Below are positions 8,601 through 15,824 of a DNA stretch of 64,000 nucleotides, piece after piece. The notes under the pieces are model-generated. The model saw only the letters and a program-made list of their open reading frames with translations. It did no database searches and was not told where the DNA came from. The position numbers were made by a program, and so were the translations under genes. Origin of the DNA: Hominiventricola filiformis. Its GTDB lineage: Bacteria > Bacillota > Clostridia > Lachnospirales > Lachnospiraceae. Position 1 is the first letter of the stretch, and every line of letters starts with the position of its first letter. The stretch spans positions 1 to 64,000 of the forward strand of contig NZ_JAJEPS010000011.1 of the NCBI RefSeq assembly GCF_020686965.1. Direction: 5' to 3'.

Positions 8601-10115
8601 GGCTGTATCCAGGCGTTTAATGCGGATACGCTGAAACCGTTGTGGATCTACCATGATGAACTGGGCGGTCAGCCGAACTGTCCGATTATCTATAAGAATG
8701 GATATATTTATACCGGTTTCTGGCGGTCTGAAGTGGAGCGTGCGAATTTTGTATGCCTGTCTGTGACGGATGAAGATCCTTCTTCCACCAAGGAAGAGAA
8801 GAAAGCTTCCTGGGCCTATACGCAGAAGGGCGGTTTCTACTGGGCAGGAGCTTATGTATCGAATGATTTTGTCCTGATTGGAACCGATGATGGTGAAGCA
8901 AGCTATACGACCGGACATGCCAGTCTTCTTTCTCTGGATCCGAAGACGGGAGCTGTGATCAGCCAGATCACGCTTCCGCACACCGGGGATATTCGATGCA
9001 ACATTGTGAGACAGGAGGGGACAAACTCCTACTATTTCACATCCAAGGGCGGATATTTCTATGGGGTGACCGCAGATGAAAATGGTATTATTGATGAAAA
9101 TTCTCTGAAGTATATCCAGCTGAAAAATGGCAGTGAAGAAATTCCCATGAGTACCAGTACTCCGACCATCTATGGAAACAGAGCTTACATCGGTGTCTGC
9201 GGAGCCAGCCAGTTTGGTGCTTATTCCGGCCATAATATTACGGTGCTGGATCTTAAAAACTGGGGAATTGCATACCAGGTAAAAACCATGGGTTATCCGC
9301 AGACCAGCGGACTTCTGACAACTGCCTACGAGAAGAGCGAAGGTGTTGCCTATATCTATTTCTTTGATAATTATACACCTGGCAAATTACGGGTGATTAC
9401 GGATAAGGAAGACCAGACCGCACCGGGAAAAACCATAACGGAAAGTTATCGGGTCAATGGAAAACTGGTGGATTATGAGACAGCTCCGGTACTCTTTACC
9501 CCGGATGGGGAAGAGGCCCAGTATGCCATCTGCAGCCCGATTGTGGACAAAGACGGAACCATTTATTTTAAAAATGATTCCGGACGATTGATGGCATTGG
9601 GAAGCACCATTGACCATTTGGAGATTGCAGAACCTCCGACAAAGACGGCTTATGCAGTGGGTGACCTGTTTGAACCGGCAGGAATCAAAGTCATTGCTCA
9701 TTATACCAATGGAACTTCCAGAGATATTACGGATCTGATTTCTTATTCGGATCAGCCGCTGACGGCAGAGGATACCGAATTTGAAATCCGTTTTGAGCAT
9801 GTGAAATATCAGGACAAAGACGGCGTGGCAGGGGTGGATTATACAGCACCGTCTGCAGAAGTGGAGCTTACCATAGCAGGAGCGGAACAACTTACCGGAG
9901 ATGTGAATGGTGACAGTGTTGTCAATGAGGATGATGCGAAACTGGTAGTCCAGATTGCCAATGGAGAAATCGAGGCGTCCGAAGAGCAGTTAAAGGCAGC
10001 AGATGTGGACGGAGATGGTGAAGTGGACGCCATGGATGCAGAGCTGATTTATGGATACTGCAAAGGTAGATTAAAAGAGTTCCCGGCGGATACTCCCGAC
10101 GGAAAAGCGAATTGA
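5628..10115 (+). CDS. Large secreted multidomain protein: beta-propeller, Ig-like and C-terminal dockerin domain
   Basis: About 1,495 residues from a GTG at 5628, chosen because GAGGAGGA lies 7 bp upstream and a signal peptide (VKTIRKLSALLIF... to VHA-EE) follows at once. An in-frame ATG at 5589 lies inside the preceding gene and has no such context. Visible domains are: an N-terminal beta-grasp-like region (about 30-115, DUF4430-like, tentative); several cadherin-like beta-sandwich and PEGA-like modules (about 400-880); a PQQ-like beta-propeller (about 885-1320) with repeated 'SPILIGDYIYTYAKN' type strands; a bacterial Ig-like domain (about 1325-1417); and a type I dockerin with two calcium loops, DVNGDSVVNEDD and DVDGDGEVDAMD. 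No sortase motif is present. The dockerin implies docking to a cohesin not found in this window. Confidence 0.88.
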   Translation: MKTIRKLSALLIFCAALLIGFGGTVHAEEAAGTKTVYITASTKSEMIIEPTAVTGREDQTVKELLAESGHEFAGLEDGWIVSIDGVTGNYRRFFDGNAYQLDTKLKDVTVLCFTEAEDAYSENMLELIRYLGQYRAKEDYEKLQKYEPAKQAYDNALKGLCRGAGSEDAKGLQTALVQAVNDYEAILNGPKYTVIFAATKGSQTVTGLKITMTDAYGNETKADGTTIQVPAGTYHFSVSDGTWNRTEGNVEIVSEKNLTVALPDGEWFGDIKLLDKNKNPYAGEQDKSAHKAVYQIPDTISSSGIYLNAASGALLDDATTRLRTIYTGTDGKDKSETARTWNSEYTALAFCLQKGMGGRTFQLEAQYTVTDENRADFGYVMIQSYEMELQRYPTLKNIFVKAGNTELMTGFQNLTMAYELCTTSDRVVISGTPLEEGCTVLVDQNASGIVELPEKKTYEIPVSVSYGEGNPTVYTLRITRTDAAKVTLKVPADTEVQVTNQALSEIKAEDDGTYLLIPGEQYTYTATKGSWYHSTASFLASEGKTVHVAAPETKDAMTAFALYDNGGAAKRKEFTLNSKYQKSTHQYECVVPDMNTAVYAQATGETGYRINARYQKQTTISSTNDVFYETQIKKPYSSTGACTILGSLVAKSGYGQNLSLRLSKTSDTDASVTLYQDYEVKIKRSLHIINFAASLGGTSLDLTDQKGNIISFNRNVDEYWVTVERGSKAIWFQAEFPNTLDTTDCCGGYYALMDGARYDSLENVEFALGDDPDRWDEKNVAIEIHNIAAGSVPMTYTIHIRQMDPVEVTFQTEPENARILVKNNGNKKTVLPENGVYRLIPGTSYTYRITASGYRAKEVSNYKASSQAETVNVQLEKASENTSLVKFDAEWPTFRYDEENNGVVENIPVPRTAEEAVLYWSTALGEGYDSDACGSPILIGDYIYTYAKNQIYKVNKMTGEVEASGTMDHASSFAINPPTYADGMIFVGLANGCIQAFNADTLKPLWIYHDELGGQPNCPIIYKNGYIYTGFWRSEVERANFVCLSVTDEDPSSTKEEKKASWAYTQKGGFYWAGAYVSNDFVLIGTDDGEASYTTGHASLLSLDPKTGAVISQITLPHTGDIRCNIVRQEGTNSYYFTSKGGYFYGVTADENGIIDENSLKYIQLKNGSEEIPMSTSTPTIYGNRAYIGVCGASQFGAYSGHNITVLDLKNWGIAYQVKTMGYPQTSGLLTTAYEKSEGVAYIYFFDNYTPGKLRVITDKEDQTAPGKTITESYRVNGKLVDYETAPVLFTPDGEEAQYAICSPIVDKDGTIYFKNDSGRLMALGSTIDHLEIAEPPTKTAYAVGDLFEPAGIKVIAHYTNGTSRDITDLISYSDQPLTAEDTEFEIRFEHVKYQDKDGVAGVDYTAPSAEVELTIAGAEQLTGDVNGDSVVNEDDAKLVVQIANGEIEASEEQLKAADVDGDGEVDAMDAELIYGYCKGRLKEFPADTPDGKAN

Positions 10116-10140
10116 CATTATACTGGAAACAGTATATATT
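10112..10140 (+). promoter_or_regulatory. Sigma-A promoter of araD
   Basis: TTGACA at 10112-10117 and TATATT at 10135-10140 are separated by 17 bp. The -35 box overlaps the stop codon of the preceding dockerin gene, so araD begins a new transcription unit. Confidence 0.8.
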
Positions 10141-10151
10141 TGAACTAAATA

Positions 10152-10165
10152 TGTGAGCGCTTTTC
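10152..10165 (+). promoter_or_regulatory. Candidate catabolite-responsive (cre-like) site
   Basis: TGTGAGCGCTTTTC resembles the CcpA operator TGWNANCGNTNWCA, with two mismatches at the 3' end. It lies about 12 bp downstream of the -10 box, where bound CcpA would block transcription. This fits a sugar-catabolic gene. It is a single-site visual match. Confidence 0.45.
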
Positions 10166-10190
10166 GAAGCTGGAAAGGGGTATTTTTAAA

Positions 10191-10892
10191 ATGCTGGAGG
10201 AATTAAAAAAAGAAGTCTGGGAAGCCAATATGCTTCTGCCGAAATACGGTCTGGTTACATTTACCTGGGGAAATGTCAGCGGAATCGATCGTGAAAAAGG
10301 ATTGTTTGTGATCAAACCAAGTGGTGTGGATTATGATGTGATGAAACCGGAAGATATGGTTGTTATGGATATGGAAGGTAACCGTGTGGAGGGACATTAC
10401 AAACCGTCATCTGATACACCGACTCATCTGGAGCTCTATAAAGCATTTCCGGAGATCGGGGGTATTATTCATACCCATTCTTCCTATGCGACCAGCTGGG
10501 CACAGGCAGGAAGAAGTATTCCGTGCTATGGTACCACTCACGCAGACTATATGTATGGAGATATCCCGTGCATGCGCTGTCTGAACAAAGAGGAGATCGA
10601 GGAGGCATATGAGGCAAATACCGGCCACTTGATCGTGAACTATTTTAAGGAGAGCGGAAGAAATCCGATGGATGTTCCGGCATGTCTGTGCAAGAACCAC
10701 GGACCGTTTGCATGGGGTAAGGATCCACATGAAGCAGTTCATAATGCGGTTGTTCTGGAAGAGGTTGCCAAGATGGCATATCGTGCCGAGGTTATCGAGC
10801 CGAGAATCCAGCCGGCACCGCAGGAGCTGCAGGATAAGCATTACTACAGAAAACATGGTGCAAATGCTTATTACGGACAGGATACGAAATAA
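10191..10892 (+). CDS. araD: L-ribulose-5-phosphate 4-epimerase
   Basis: 233 residues, aligning over its full length with the remembered E. coli AraD. It converts L-ribulose-5-phosphate to D-xylulose-5-phosphate in the cytoplasm, the last step of L-arabinose catabolism. Class II aldolase zinc ligands His94, His96 and His170 are visible (IIHTHSS, KNHGPFAWG), as are Asp75 (KPSSDTPTH), Asp119 (THADY) and the terminal GANAYYGQ. The ribosome site is AAAGGGG. It stands alone with its own promoter and terminator. No intact araA or araB is nearby; a decayed araA fragment lies at 56.4 kb. Confidence 0.95.
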   Translation: MLEELKKEVWEANMLLPKYGLVTFTWGNVSGIDREKGLFVIKPSGVDYDVMKPEDMVVMDMEGNRVEGHYKPSSDTPTHLELYKAFPEIGGIIHTHSSYATSWAQAGRSIPCYGTTHADYMYGDIPCMRCLNKEEIEEAYEANTGHLIVNYFKESGRNPMDVPACLCKNHGPFAWGKDPHEAVHNAVVLEEVAKMAYRAEVIEPRIQPAPQELQDKHYYRKHGANAYYGQDTK

Positions 10893-10906
10893 AAAGGACC
10901 AATCAG

Positions 10907-10948
10907 TGCCGGGATGCGGAAAAATGTACAGCATCCCGGCATTCTTTT
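10907..10948 (+). terminator. Rho-independent terminator after araD
   Basis: Perfect stem GCCGGGATGC (10908-10917) and GCATCCCGGC (10931-10940), followed by ATTCTTTT. Confidence 0.85.
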
Positions 10949-10959
10949 AGAAAAAACAG

Positions 10960-10988
10960 TTGTTTTCTCCGCGCAATACAAGTATAAT
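10960..10988 (+). promoter_or_regulatory. Promoter of the aspartokinase gene
   Basis: TTGTTT at 10960-10965, a 17-bp spacer and TATAAT at 10983-10988. The leader to the start codon is about 30 nt, too short for a lysine riboswitch. Confidence 0.75.
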
Positions 10989-11024
10989 CATGAATAGTAT
11001 TTTTAAATACGAGGAGATAAAGTG

Positions 11025-12344
11025 ATGAAAAAAGTAGTCAAATTTGGTGGAAGCTCACTGGCCAGTGCAGAACAGTTCCGGAAAGTAGGAAAGATTATTC
11101 TGGCAGAAGACAGCCGCCGTTATGTAGTTCCGTCTGCGCCTGGAAAACGGTACACTGGAGATACCAAGGTTACAGATATGTTGTATCAGTGTTATTATGC
11201 CGCAGCTAACGGAGAAGATTTCGACGGACAGATAAAACAGATCAAAGCCCGTTACAATGAGATTATCGGTGGGCTGAACCTGAAGCTTTCTCTGGATAAG
11301 GAATTTGAGACTATTGCGGAGAACTTTAAAAATAAAGCAGGAAGCGATTATGCGGCTTCCCGCGGAGAGTACCTGAACGGTATTTTGATGGCTGCCTTTA
11401 TCGGCTATCCGTTTGTGGATTCTGCAGAGGTGATTCGTTTTAACAAAGATGGAGAGTTCGATGCAGAGACGACAGACAGACTGCTGAAAGAAAAGCTGAA
11501 AGACATGCCGAAGGCAGTTATTCCTGGATTCTACGGCGCATATGAGGATGGAAAGATCAAGACCTTCTCCAGAGGAGGCTCTGATGTGACTGGTTCCATC
11601 GTAGCAAGAGCAGTGGAAGCGGATCTCTATGAGAACTGGACAGATGTATCCGGATTCCTGGTAACAGACCCGAGACTGATCGAAGACCCGGTGACCATCG
11701 ATGTCATCACCTACAAAGAGCTTCGTGAACTCTCCTACATGGGTGCAACGGTTCTTCATGAGGATGCGATCTTCCCGGTACGTAAAGCGGGTATTCCGAT
11801 CAATATCAAGAACACCAACCGTCCGGGTGATAAGGGAACCATGATTGTGGCAAGCACCTGTCATAAACCGGATTATACCATTACCGGTATCGCCGGTAAA
11901 AAGGGATTTGTGGCAATCAACATCGAGAAGGATATGATGAATTCCGAGATTGGTTTTGGCCGCAAGGTTCTGGAAGAGTTTGAAAAACAGGGCATTTCCT
12001 TTGAACATATTCCATCAGGTATTGATACCATGAGCATCGTTGTTCATCAGGACGAGTTTGAGGAGAAAGAGCAGCAGGTACTTGCAGGCATTCAGCGTGC
12101 AGTAAATCCTGATTATCTGGAAGTGGAAGGAGACATGGCGCTTGTAGCAGTCGTAGGACGTGCCATGAAGTCCAACCGCGGGACAGCCGGAAGAATTTTC
12201 TCAGCACTGGCACATGCCAATGTAAATGTGAAAATGATTGACCAGGGTTCCAGTGAGTGGAACATTATTATCGGAGTGAGAAACGAAGATTTTGAGAAGG
12301 CAATCAAGGCAATCTACGATATTTTTGTTACAACACAGCTGTAA
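11025..12344 (+). CDS. Aspartate kinase with tandem ACT domains
   Basis: 439 residues. It phosphorylates L-aspartate at the head of lysine, threonine and methionine synthesis. The N-terminal amino-acid-kinase domain begins VVKFGGSSLAS and contains FSRGGSDVTGS. Two ACT domains follow from about residue 300, for feedback inhibition; the second contains NVNVKMIDQGSSEWNIIIGV. ATG 11025 has GAGGAG 8 bp upstream; a GTG one codon earlier is an alternative start. The gene is monocistronic, between its own promoter and terminator. Which amino acid inhibits it cannot be read from the sequence. Confidence 0.93.
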   Translation: MKKVVKFGGSSLASAEQFRKVGKIILAEDSRRYVVPSAPGKRYTGDTKVTDMLYQCYYAAANGEDFDGQIKQIKARYNEIIGGLNLKLSLDKEFETIAENFKNKAGSDYAASRGEYLNGILMAAFIGYPFVDSAEVIRFNKDGEFDAETTDRLLKEKLKDMPKAVIPGFYGAYEDGKIKTFSRGGSDVTGSIVARAVEADLYENWTDVSGFLVTDPRLIEDPVTIDVITYKELRELSYMGATVLHEDAIFPVRKAGIPINIKNTNRPGDKGTMIVASTCHKPDYTITGIAGKKGFVAINIEKDMMNSEIGFGRKVLEEFEKQGISFEHIPSGIDTMSIVVHQDEFEEKEQQVLAGIQRAVNPDYLEVEGDMALVAVVGRAMKSNRGTAGRIFSALAHANVNVKMIDQGSSEWNIIIGVRNEDFEKAIKAIYDIFVTTQL

Positions 12345-12352
12345 TGAATACG

Positions 12353-12389
12353 AGAGCTTCCGAATTCCATCCGGATTCGGGAGCTTTTT
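12353..12389 (+). terminator. Terminator after aspartokinase gene
   Basis: GAGCTTCCGAAT pairs with ATTCGGGAGCTT (one imperfect pair), followed by TTTT. Confidence 0.8.
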
Positions 12390-12446
12390 AAACTATCTTA
12401 AGAATCCTTAAAATTCTGTGAAATCCCGTTATTTTGGGAAACAATA

Positions 12447-12455
12447 TGCTATACT
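12447..12455 (+). promoter_or_regulatory. Extended -10 promoter of the hydrolase gene
   Basis: TGCTATACT is an extended -10 element (TGnTATACT) with no good -35 box. It lies 36 bp upstream of the hydrolase ATG. Confidence 0.5.
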
Positions 12456-12491
12456 GCCAGAAAGAAAACCAAAAAGAGGGCAAAAAAGACA

Positions 12492-13454
12492 ATGGTTGTA
12501 AGAGAAGAATTTTATGTGGATTCAATGGACAGAGTGCATATGATACACGGCTACCGCTGGTATGATCCGGAGCAGGAATGGATTGGTGTTCTGCAGATCA
12601 TACACGGGATGCTGGAATATATAGAGCGATACGATGAATTTGCGGAGAAAATGGCAGAGGCCGGTTACTATGTGATCGGTCATGATCATCTGGGTCACGG
12701 AGATTCTGTGAACAGTATGGAAGAGCTGGGTCATCTGGGAGAAGACGGAGCGGTGCTCTGGCTGAAGGATATGGAACTGGTACGGAGAATGGCAGTGGCA
12801 GCCGCTCCGAATCTTCCTTATATTATGTTGGGTCACAGTATGGGTTCGTTTCTGGCACGCCGCTATCTGATCTATCATGGAGAGCGGATAGATGGAGCGG
12901 TGCTTATAGGAACCGGGCAGCAGCCATTTCTTATGGTGAAGCTGGGACTTTTGACCGTCTGGGCAGGAAAGCTGCTGAAAGGCGGCAGGGAAGGAAAGAG
13001 CCGCCTCTTAAACCGGCTGACGGTCAGCGGATATGCGAAAAAATATCCGGACAATGCCAGAACCGGAAGCTGGATGAGCAGAGATCCACAGGTGCTGATT
13101 CAAGTATTAAGGGATGAGAAAATGAACTTCCAGTTTACGAGAGGTGCTTATGAAGCATTATTCCGCACGGTGGAAGAAGATATTAACAGACGAAGGGCGG
13201 CAAAAATGCCGAAAGATCTGCCGCTTTTAATTCTCTCCGGTGAGGAAGATCCGGTGGGAGGATATGGAAAAGGCGTGCGCCGGTTTGAAGCGATGCTGAG
13301 TAAAACAGGAATGCAGAATGTGACTTGCCGTATTTATCCGGAAGCCAGACATGAGCTTCTGAATGATTATAACAAAAAGGAGGTCACAGCCGAAATTTTG
13401 GCCTGGTGCAACGAGATTTGCAGCAGGGGAAAACGCAGAAATGCAGGAGGATAA
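12492..13454 (+). CDS. Alpha/beta hydrolase (monoacylglycerol lipase / lysophospholipase family)
   Basis: 320 residues, cytoplasmic, with no signal peptide. The nucleophile elbow GHSMGS places Ser116. The oxyanion region IIHGMLEY is near the N-terminus, and the GHDHLGHGDS strand is typical of PldB-like hydrolases. The likely acid is in GEEDPVGGYG and the His in EARHELLND. The family cleaves acyl esters such as monoglycerides or lysophospholipids, but the substrate cannot be specified. The next gene's ATG follows 7 bp after the stop, so the two are probably cotranscribed. Confidence 0.88.
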   Translation: MVVREEFYVDSMDRVHMIHGYRWYDPEQEWIGVLQIIHGMLEYIERYDEFAEKMAEAGYYVIGHDHLGHGDSVNSMEELGHLGEDGAVLWLKDMELVRRMAVAAAPNLPYIMLGHSMGSFLARRYLIYHGERIDGAVLIGTGQQPFLMVKLGLLTVWAGKLLKGGREGKSRLLNRLTVSGYAKKYPDNARTGSWMSRDPQVLIQVLRDEKMNFQFTRGAYEALFRTVEEDINRRRAAKMPKDLPLLILSGEEDPVGGYGKGVRRFEAMLSKTGMQNVTCRIYPEARHELLNDYNKKEVTAEILAWCNEICSRGKRRNAGG

Positions 13455-13461
13455 TGTAACT

Positions 13462-14334
13462 ATGAAAAAATGGCTGTCATTGTTATTGGTTATGACCATG
13501 TTGTGTGCAGGAACAATTCAGGCACAGGCCGCCGGAACCGGTGTGCTTGCCCTTGGAGCAGATCTGAGCGCAGATCAGAGAGCAACTGTGCTTTCAGAAA
13601 TGGGAATTACGGAAGCAGAAGCAGCTTCTTATGAAACTGTTACGATTACCAATGATATGGAGCATCAGTATCTGGATGAATCTTTGGGTTCTTCCGTGGT
13701 AGGAAGCCATTCCCTTTCATCCGTGCTTCTGATACCGCAGGAGAGCGGTGCAGGACTGACCGTAGAGACCCATAATATCAACTACTGTACGATTGCCATG
13801 TACCGGAATGCGCTTCTGACGGCAGGAGTGCAGGATGCAAAAGTGATTGTAGCAGCTCCCATGCCCATCAGTGGCACGGCTGCACTGATCGGTGCGGTAA
13901 AAGCGTATGAGACTTACAGTGGAACAACCGTCAGTGATGAGGCGATCAATGCGGCAACAGATGAGCTGGTACTGACCGGCGAGCTGTCGGATGAACTGGA
14001 TTCTGAGCAGATCTCCGATCTGATTGCCTATCTGAAACAACAGATTGCAGAAAAAGGACTGGATGATCCGGGAAAACTGACAGAGCTTGTTAATGAAGCA
14101 TCTGATAAGATGGATCTCAAACTGACCGATGAGCAGGTATCACGGATTGTAGATCTTCTGCTGAAGCTTGACAATCTGGACATTGATGCCGGAAAGCTGG
14201 CATCTCAGGCCAAGGAACTGTATGATAAACTGGATGCTATGGGCATCAAGCTGGACAGTGAGAAAGTGGGAAACTTCGTGACCAGAATGGTATCTTCCAT
14301 TTGGAACCTGATCCAGAGCTTCCTGAAACAGTAA
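13462..14334 (+). CDS. Secreted DUF1002 family protein
   Basis: 290 residues from ATG 13462, chosen because AGGAGG is upstream and a signal peptide (MKKWLSLLLVMTMLCAGTIQAQA) begins exactly there. The mature part shows the DUF1002 pattern: GADLSADQRATVLSEMG, then VVGSHSLSSVLLIPQESGAGL, NINYCTIAMYRNALLTAGV, and a helical C-terminal half rich in acidic and Leu residues. The family is common in Clostridia and Bacilli and has no established function. It probably shares a transcript with the hydrolase upstream. A strong terminator follows immediately. Confidence 0.88.
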   Translation: MKKWLSLLLVMTMLCAGTIQAQAAGTGVLALGADLSADQRATVLSEMGITEAEAASYETVTITNDMEHQYLDESLGSSVVGSHSLSSVLLIPQESGAGLTVETHNINYCTIAMYRNALLTAGVQDAKVIVAAPMPISGTAALIGAVKAYETYSGTTVSDEAINAATDELVLTGELSDELDSEQISDLIAYLKQQIAEKGLDDPGKLTELVNEASDKMDLKLTDEQVSRIVDLLLKLDNLDIDAGKLASQAKELYDKLDAMGIKLDSEKVGNFVTRMVSSIWNLIQSFLKQ

Positions 14335-14340
14335 ATAAAA

Positions 14341-14369
14341 AAACCGGCGGACATATCTCCGCCGGTTTT
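14341..14369. terminator. Bidirectional terminator between convergent genes
   Basis: AAACCGGCGG and CCGCCGGTTTT flank a short loop. A-rich and T-rich edges allow it to end both the DUF1002 transcript and the leftward small gene. Confidence 0.85.
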
Positions 14370-14636
14370 CTAATCTTCTTCTATTACCTGAAATTCAAGA
14401 AAATCAAAATCTACTTCATCCACAAAACTGTCCTGCCGGAAACGGGTCTTCGCATGGCGCTTAAATTCCCGGATGTTGGATTCCAACCAGATCGGCTTGC
14501 TAAGATCAAACTGATAACAGATCTCATCCAGTGCATGAAAGATTTTATGTGTACGGGAATCGTCTCCGCCATCGCAGATTGTTGTATCCGCGAGCATATG
14601 ATTATCTTTGAATATTTTTCCCCAAACTCGAAACAT
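14370..14636 (-). CDS. Small conserved hypothetical protein (88 aa)
   Basis: It begins MFRVWGKIFKDNHML and ends VDFDFLEFQVIEED; it is acidic at the C-terminus with no signal or membrane segment. It is real: AGGAGG sits 7 bp before the ATG and a good promoter lies at 14657-14685. From memory, this small protein recurs as an uncharacterised conserved ORF in Lachnospiraceae. Its function is unknown. Confidence 0.8.
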   Translation of the reverse strand: MFRVWGKIFKDNHMLADTTICDGGDDSRTHKIFHALDEICYQFDLSKPIWLESNIREFKRHAKTRFRQDSFVDEVDFDFLEFQVIEED

Positions 14637-14656
14637 CTGTTTTCCTCCTGCGCTTT

Positions 14657-14685
14657 AGTATACTGAATTTTTATAAGTATGTAAA
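14657..14685 (-). promoter_or_regulatory. Promoter of the 88-aa gene
   Basis: Read leftward: TTTACA (14685-14680), 17-bp spacer, TATACT (14662-14657), 20 bp upstream of the start codon. Confidence 0.65.
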
Positions 14686-14775
14686 GATATAAGAAAAACT
14701 TATGAATTGACAAATAATAAGAAGAAAAGAATATGAGTGATCTGCAAAATTCGACAGAAACTACAGATAACCCTA

Positions 14776-14784
14776 TGATATAAT
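14776..14784 (+). promoter_or_regulatory. Extended -10 promoter of the alarmone synthetase gene
   Basis: TGATATAAT is a perfect TGnTATAAT extended -10 element, 36 bp upstream of the start codon. Confidence 0.6.
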
Positions 14785-14820
14785 TATACCGTTATGCAAT
14801 ATAACAGGAGGTGACGGAAA

Positions 14821-15483
14821 ATGGCAGAAGAGATGAGCATACAGCAGTATATTCAGAAACATTCAGAAAAAGACGCGTTTGCGACCGTTATGTTTGTCTA
14901 TCAGTCAGCATTGATCCAGATGCGCAGCAGGATCGACGTGCTGAATAATGAATTAAGCCAGGTATATTCCTACAATCCGATAGAATATGTGAAGACACGA
15001 CTGAAAACGCCGGAGAGTATTATGCAGAAACTCCGGAAACAGGGACATAGTTTCAATGTGAATGATCTGATCGAATACATTCATGATATTGCCGGAATTC
15101 GGATCACCTGTTCTTTCTTCTCAGAGGTTTATTTCCTGTCTGATATGATTGCAAAGCAGGACAATCTGGAAGTATTAAGCATCAAAGACTACATAAAGAA
15201 CCCAAAAGAAAGCGGCTACATGAGTTATCATATGCTGCTGTCTATTCCTGTAGCACTGGCAGATGCTGTGGTGCCCGCAAAAGTGGAACTGCAGATCCGT
15301 ACTATGGCTATGGATTTCTGGGCCAGCCTGGAGCATAAGATCTATTATAAATATGAGGGAAATGCCCCGGATTATTTTGAAAGAGAGCTGCAGGAGTGCG
15401 CATCCATCATTTCACGTCTGGACACGAAGATGATGTCGTTAAATGAAGCAATGAAAAAAATCGACGGGGATGGTCATATCTGA
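14821..15483 (+). CDS. Small alarmone synthetase (RelQ-type (p)ppGpp synthetase)
   Basis: 220 residues, the usual size for single-domain RelQ/YjbM enzymes, which transfer pyrophosphate from ATP to GTP or GDP during stress. The synthetase core is visible: VKTRLKTPESIMQKL, DLIEYIHDIAGIRITCSF, YMSYHMLLSIPVAL, KVELQIRTMAMDFWASLEHKIYYK. There is no hydrolase (HD), TGS or ACT domain. The ribosome site is AGGAGG. The last codons form half of a perfect 13-bp hairpin (15460-15497). Confidence 0.93.
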   Translation: MAEEMSIQQYIQKHSEKDAFATVMFVYQSALIQMRSRIDVLNNELSQVYSYNPIEYVKTRLKTPESIMQKLRKQGHSFNVNDLIEYIHDIAGIRITCSFFSEVYFLSDMIAKQDNLEVLSIKDYIKNPKESGYMSYHMLLSIPVALADAVVPAKVELQIRTMAMDFWASLEHKIYYKYEGNAPDYFERELQECASIISRLDTKMMSLNEAMKKIDGDGHI

Positions 15484-15503
15484 TCATCCCCGTCGATCTT
15501 TAG
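15460..15503 (+). terminator. Hairpin spanning the 3' end of the alarmone synthetase gene
   Basis: ATCGACGGGGATG (15460-15472) pairs perfectly with CATCCCCGTCGAT (15485-15497); the stop codon lies in the loop. The T tract (CTTTA) is weak, so it may be a terminator or an RNA-protecting stem. A second GC-rich hairpin, GCCCCG/CGGGGC, follows at 15551-15575. Confidence 0.6.
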
Positions 15504-15824
15504 AAAGTGAGAAACTCATAAATGAGAAAAGTTATTTATAAATGAGGAGTGCCCCGACAATACGGATGCCGGGGCTATTATGAAAAAATCTGTCTGTCAT
15601 AATTTAAATGCCTTATCTTTAAGACATTTATAATATAGCATTGAAATATGAATAAATTATGAACAAACTTTGAAAAATATGTTAAATAGCACAAAAAAAA
15701 GAAAGGCTACAAAAAAATCATGTACAAAACAAACAAATGAAGAAGGGGAAGTTGCGTGACTTGTAATTGAAACTGCAAAGTGCTAAAATGTTTGCATCAA
15801 TATAATGAAATAAGGAGGACTGAT
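15504..15824 (+). other. AT-rich intergenic region
   Basis: About 320 bp without a gene. It contains the second GC-rich hairpin (15551-15575), then A/T-rich sequence, and the pyrophosphatase promoter at 15761-15789. No further structure was recognised. Confidence 0.6.
15761..15789 (+). promoter_or_regulatory. Promoter of the CBS pyrophosphatase gene
   Basis: TTGTAA at 15761-15766, 17-bp spacer, and an extended -10 TGCTAAAAT ending at 15789. Confidence 0.7.

Noticed and set aside
8397..9233. A 278-residue leftward open frame inside the dockerin gene
   Set aside because: No ribosome site or family features; it is antisense to a clear beta-propeller coding sequence.
10989..11024. Lysine riboswitch before aspartokinase
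   Set aside because: The leader from the -10 box to the start is only about 30 nt, far too short.
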